DNA from: Neodontobutis hainanensis
Taxonomy: Eukaryota > Chordata > Actinopteri > Gobiiformes > Odontobutidae
Direction: 5' to 3'
Length of the DNA stretch: 64,000 nucleotides
Assembly (NCBI GenBank): GCA_024349245.1
Contig: JALDNG010000023.1
Location: 1 to 64,000, forward strand
A program made the position numbers and the translations under genes. Under the pieces are notes generated by a model. The model saw only the letters and a list, made by a program, of their open reading frames with translations. It ran no database searches and was not told the DNA's origin. Below are positions 60,181 to 64,000 of this stretch, piece by piece; positions within the stretch are counted from its first letter, which is position 1, and each line of letters starts with the position of its first letter.

Positions 60181-63100
60181 TGCTGGGTGCCCCTGGTGTG
60201 GCTGCAGACAAGGATCATTTTTGTCACTCATCCTTTATCTCCTCTAGCAGGTCATTCCTGATCCAAATATACCATCAACTTACAATGTGAGCCTGTAACA
60301 GAGCAACAAAGGAGCCCTATCTGAGGATCTAAGGTTGTGAACCAGCTCCGAGTTATTTTGAATGCTTCACTGAGTCTGGGGGAATTGTTATCTCTGATCT
60401 CCTTGCTCCTCCCTGGAGTTTGGTATTACATTATTTCTTGTTTTAGTGAATCCAGCTGTGAGACCTGTGTGTGACGTTTACTTCAGAGCAAAAAAAAAAT
60501 ATTTCCCACTGCTTTCTATTTGTAAGTTCACCTAATGGATGTGTATAAACGTTTATTTGGCACTTGGCAAAGGTCAAGGAGGAGGGCCTCAGCTGACCAA
60601 TATGCTCAGCGGCCTCAGTGTGTATCCTCCCAACCCTCACATGCTCAGCTTGTGATATCCGGCTCTTGAGTGGCAAGGGTAAGCCTTTGATTCTAAGATG
60701 TTTCTTTCGTCTGGGTGGTGGGCCGCGCTACAAAGTCATAACACAGCACAATGGGCTCCTTGTTGTCAGATGATTAGGGCGACTGGTGTGTGTCTGTGAG
60801 AGTGTGTGTTGTCTAGTTTGTCTGACAGGAGTTTCAAATAACAATACATGTCAAGAGTGGGTGAATACATAGTCTGACTGGCAAAGCCTTTTGTCTTCCA
60901 GGCCTTTTCAATATTTTGTGAGAATGTCAAAGTGTTGATTCAGGATTTGCCAGAAGGGGCACACATTGGAAGAAGAAGCAATCTTAGTGGCCTAAAAAGT
61001 ATGTTTTTATGTCTCATTGAACTAACTTCTCAGTGCATTTTTGTGCCAATGTTCTTGTATGGTGTCACATCGGCGCGTGCTGCCATCAAACATTACAGGT
61101 CTTTCACACGTTTCTGCTTCTGTTACAGAGTCACACATAGTCAACGAGACTTAGTGCATTATTCCCTCATGTTCTTGTCATCTGCAAAAGGGTAAAAAAG
61201 ACTGTACAAGGATCTCAAACAAGAATGTAGCAGCTACTAACTGTCACAGCTTCATGCTAAGGTTTTAGAGACACAGCAATTCCTCTGGCTTGAATTTAGC
61301 TCAAGCAGCACAAAGTCGGGTCAGTGAAGGGCAGAAAGGTATGGCCTATATTCTGCATCTGCTCGCAGTATAGAAGAATACATGTAAAAGCCAACCAATA
61401 AGAAGGACTGTGTTAACTACAGTAGAAGATTTACACATTTGTGGTTGTTGTAATATTGTTGTATGAATATTTATGTTTTTTTTTTCCATCATAGACAAAT
61501 CCATGTTTCCTAAACAATAAGCCCAGATCTAAAGTTCAGTTGGTAATGATTTAATATAGATTATAATAGATTAATTTAGAATTTGCAAAACAATGATAAA
61601 CTATAAAGATGAGGTGTATTTTTTTTGGCGCTTTGGAAGCATCTGGTTGGAAAACATGCAGATTTTTATTCTACACCTTATATTTTAATACATGTGAACA
61701 GTCATGGCATTCTGTTGGGACCCTGTTGTCTATGAACAAACCCAGGCAAAATATGGCTGGTGGAGATTTTGGTTAAATATATACTGTATTCTATTTATTT
61801 GTTGGGCATGGGCTTCTTTAAACTCATTTACTCTCAATTAATGATTGGATGATAAACATTAAGTAACATTAAGATGTGCTAGAATTTTCATGTTACTAAT
61901 GTAGTGACTAAGTCAACACCACAGCACAAATACATTACAACCTGAATTTACAGTAATGTAAACAAAGTACACCCTTACAATAAAAATACAAATGTAGACA
62001 AAGAATCAAATGAAAATAATTACAATGAAAGAAATGGGACACCTCTCTCTGCCTATGAGATTTATTTTTATATTTTTTTTTTCAAAAGGGGTGTGGATAT
62101 CAGAGAGTACAATAATGATACTGTTCAGTCTGGACACCACAAAAAGGAGAAAATAAAGGGACTGGACAATCAATACAGATATATATATTTTATACAAAGA
62201 CATTTTCACTTCAGGCAAGAACAGAAACTAATAATCCCAAATTAAATATATTCTGTACATTTATATTAACTGTGCTGATAATGCGGTGGTCATTGGTTTA
62301 AGCCTTTAGTTTGCTCTGATTCCACACAGTGGAAAGTGAGGATCAGCCATAACTGACAGAGTTTTATTGTTATATTTCCTAAACTAAAGTCTTTCTAATA
62401 ATTTCTCACTGACTTGATTGTCAGTACCGTAAAGACACATTTTGTAATATTGCATGTAATGAATATGAGTAGATCTGCTTCATAAATGTTGATTTTCCAA
62501 AGATCTGGGGTTTGAACAGCAGCACTGATGACTGGTTTGTGCACAAAAAAAACAAACAAAAGAGAAACAGAAAAGGCAATGTGAAAAAGGTGAGCTTGTG
62601 TAATTAAGTTAGACGTATCGTGGCTCGGGGGCAGCTGCACAAATGGAATGCAGTGAGACAGGATGTAAGGAAGGACAGGGTGGGGGGTTAAAAGTAACCA
62701 CAAGTATATTTAACTGCATATCGGGTCACAGAAATCAAAGCCCTGGGGTGCAGTGGAGCCAAACATGTCCTACCCGATGAAGTGTGAGCCCAGAGACAAG
62801 CGCGACCTCTGAACTTCAACCTCACTCTGTTTGGGAAAAGGTCAGGATGTCACTGTTACCTCTCAATTTGGCGCTTCCAGCGTTGGGGTTGGCGCTTTTT
62901 AAGCTGACAGCGACACATTGGCAGCCATGAAGATAATGGCTGATAATGCCCTTTTGTTATTGTTTTTTTTTCTCCCACAAACGGCTTTAGGCTGTTTTGA
63001 GGCTCTGAAGGTGGCCTAGTTTGCATATGACGAGATGGAAAGTTCATGCCTGGATTGTGTAATGAGTTGTAAATGTAACTGAAGTGAAAATGTGATTTCC

Positions 63101-64000
63101 ATTCACCAAATGTATTAAATTGTTCCCACTCCACTGTATATATAGCTATTGCAGATTAAATGTCATAACCATTGTTGGAGAACAAAAAGAAATGGTGTAT
63201 GATGCAAATAACCAGCATCACATGTAATTTATTAACTTAGGACTGGATGTAAAGGCTCATGTTAGGATCTGTGTATTCTTTAATGACAAATAAAGGAAGT
63301 TAGTCAGCTATAAGAAAGTTAGCTGACCCTCTCATTTTGATTCCACCTCTTTTTGAATTCCATTGTCTCCATCTCACCTAGCGAAGACTCACCCTGCTAT
63401 GTCCAAAACAATAACACTCTAAAAAAATGTGAGCAATTAGGAGTTGTGGATTGTGCTCTTTGGCAGTGCTGCCTGCTACAGCCTTAGGGCTTTCTTGATA
63501 TGGATGGGATTATTAAAGCACTGATGTGCAGTCACTCTATTTCTGTACACATGCAATGCATTTTGGATTACACATATTTTTAGCCAAATAAATTATTATT
63601 GCCAAGCTGCTGACGCTCCCTTGTTTCACCATAATTACGTATCTTTGATTGGGGACAAGTAGGCCACAAGAGAACGTTTGCATGTGTTTGTGAGTGTGTG
63701 TGGGCATAGGGCCTGGATGATGGACCATGGTAGCAGGTTGAATGCCTAAGGCCATGTATAGCCATCCTGTTTAATAAACTTTCACTGAGCGTGCTGGCTG
63801 ATATTTGACCTGAAACTAGACCAAATAAAACACAGCTACCAGAACAAAGAGGGTGAGATAATGGGAAAGAAAAGACATAGGAAATGGATCAGTTGGTGAC
63901 AAATGCCTTGTATATGCACATACTTAGCGTCAGGAGGATGACCTTAGGAGTAAAAAAAAATGTGATTACATTTTTGCCCATTTCTATAGTATCTATAGTT
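60181..64000. other. Non-coding unique sequence to window end
   Basis: Nearly 4 kb without a supported exon, RNA gene or transposon. Short homopolymers (A9 at about 60488, T9 at about 61479) and a few TA-rich stretches are the only simple repeats noticed. The longest frames are under 105 codons and unconvincing. Confidence 0.55.

Overview
This window looks like a teleost fish nuclear genome. It is AT-rich and gene-poor, has GT-AG introns, and is dominated by repeats typical of fish: tRNA-headed SINEs, a Penelope-like element, LINE fragments, and piggyBac-like and hAT-like remnants. There is no sign of bacterial or phage organisation, and nothing supports a CRISPR array or operon. Almost every open frame is short and without protein character. 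Only one protein-coding gene can be supported, and it is partial and apparently broken.

Layout. (1) 1-5904: a ~2 kb block present twice in tandem, at 1 and at 4045. Each copy carries a CCAAT box with a GC box, a degenerate ~11-bp AT-rich minisatellite and a ~23-bp minisatellite. A different dispersed repeat lies between the copies. (2) 5905-23640: an irregular head-to-tail array of nine units (about 1.5-2.4 kb each) of one non-coding repeat family. Most units join at ATT microsatellites, and every unit carries a perfect TGACGTCA octamer beside CCGCCAT motifs. Heads and tails carry complementary dodecamers (GGGGCCAAGCAC / GTGCTTGGCCCC). (3) 23668-25021: the last three exons of an unrecognised Pro/Thr/Ser/Glu-rich gene. 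Its first visible splice acceptor uses the TTC tract that ends the array, and the final exon needs a frameshift to be read. (4) 25022-26844: its 3' region and unique sequence. (5) 26845-41570 and 41571-56302: a ~14.73 kb direct tandem duplication, nearly identical along its length. Each copy holds an hAT-like non-autonomous element, a 5'-truncated L2/CR1-like LINE split by a ~0.9 kb insertion, a tRNA-derived SINE, a reverse-strand LINE fragment with a zinc knuckle, and part of a piggyBac-like element. (6) 56303-58596: the piggyBac-like 5' end with a TTAA site, a LINE 5' fragment on the reverse strand, a decayed Penelope-like element, and an internally deleted LINE copy. (7) 58597-64000: mostly unique non-coding DNA with an isolated array-family head, a trinucleotide tract and a SINE.

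The most notable observations are the 14.7 kb tandem duplication (real, or an unpurged haplotype), the CRE/YY1-motif-bearing array with complementary termini, and the dependence of a host splice site on that array's terminal microsatellite. I did not find a convincing new molecular system; what is here is mainly repeat biology and structural variation.
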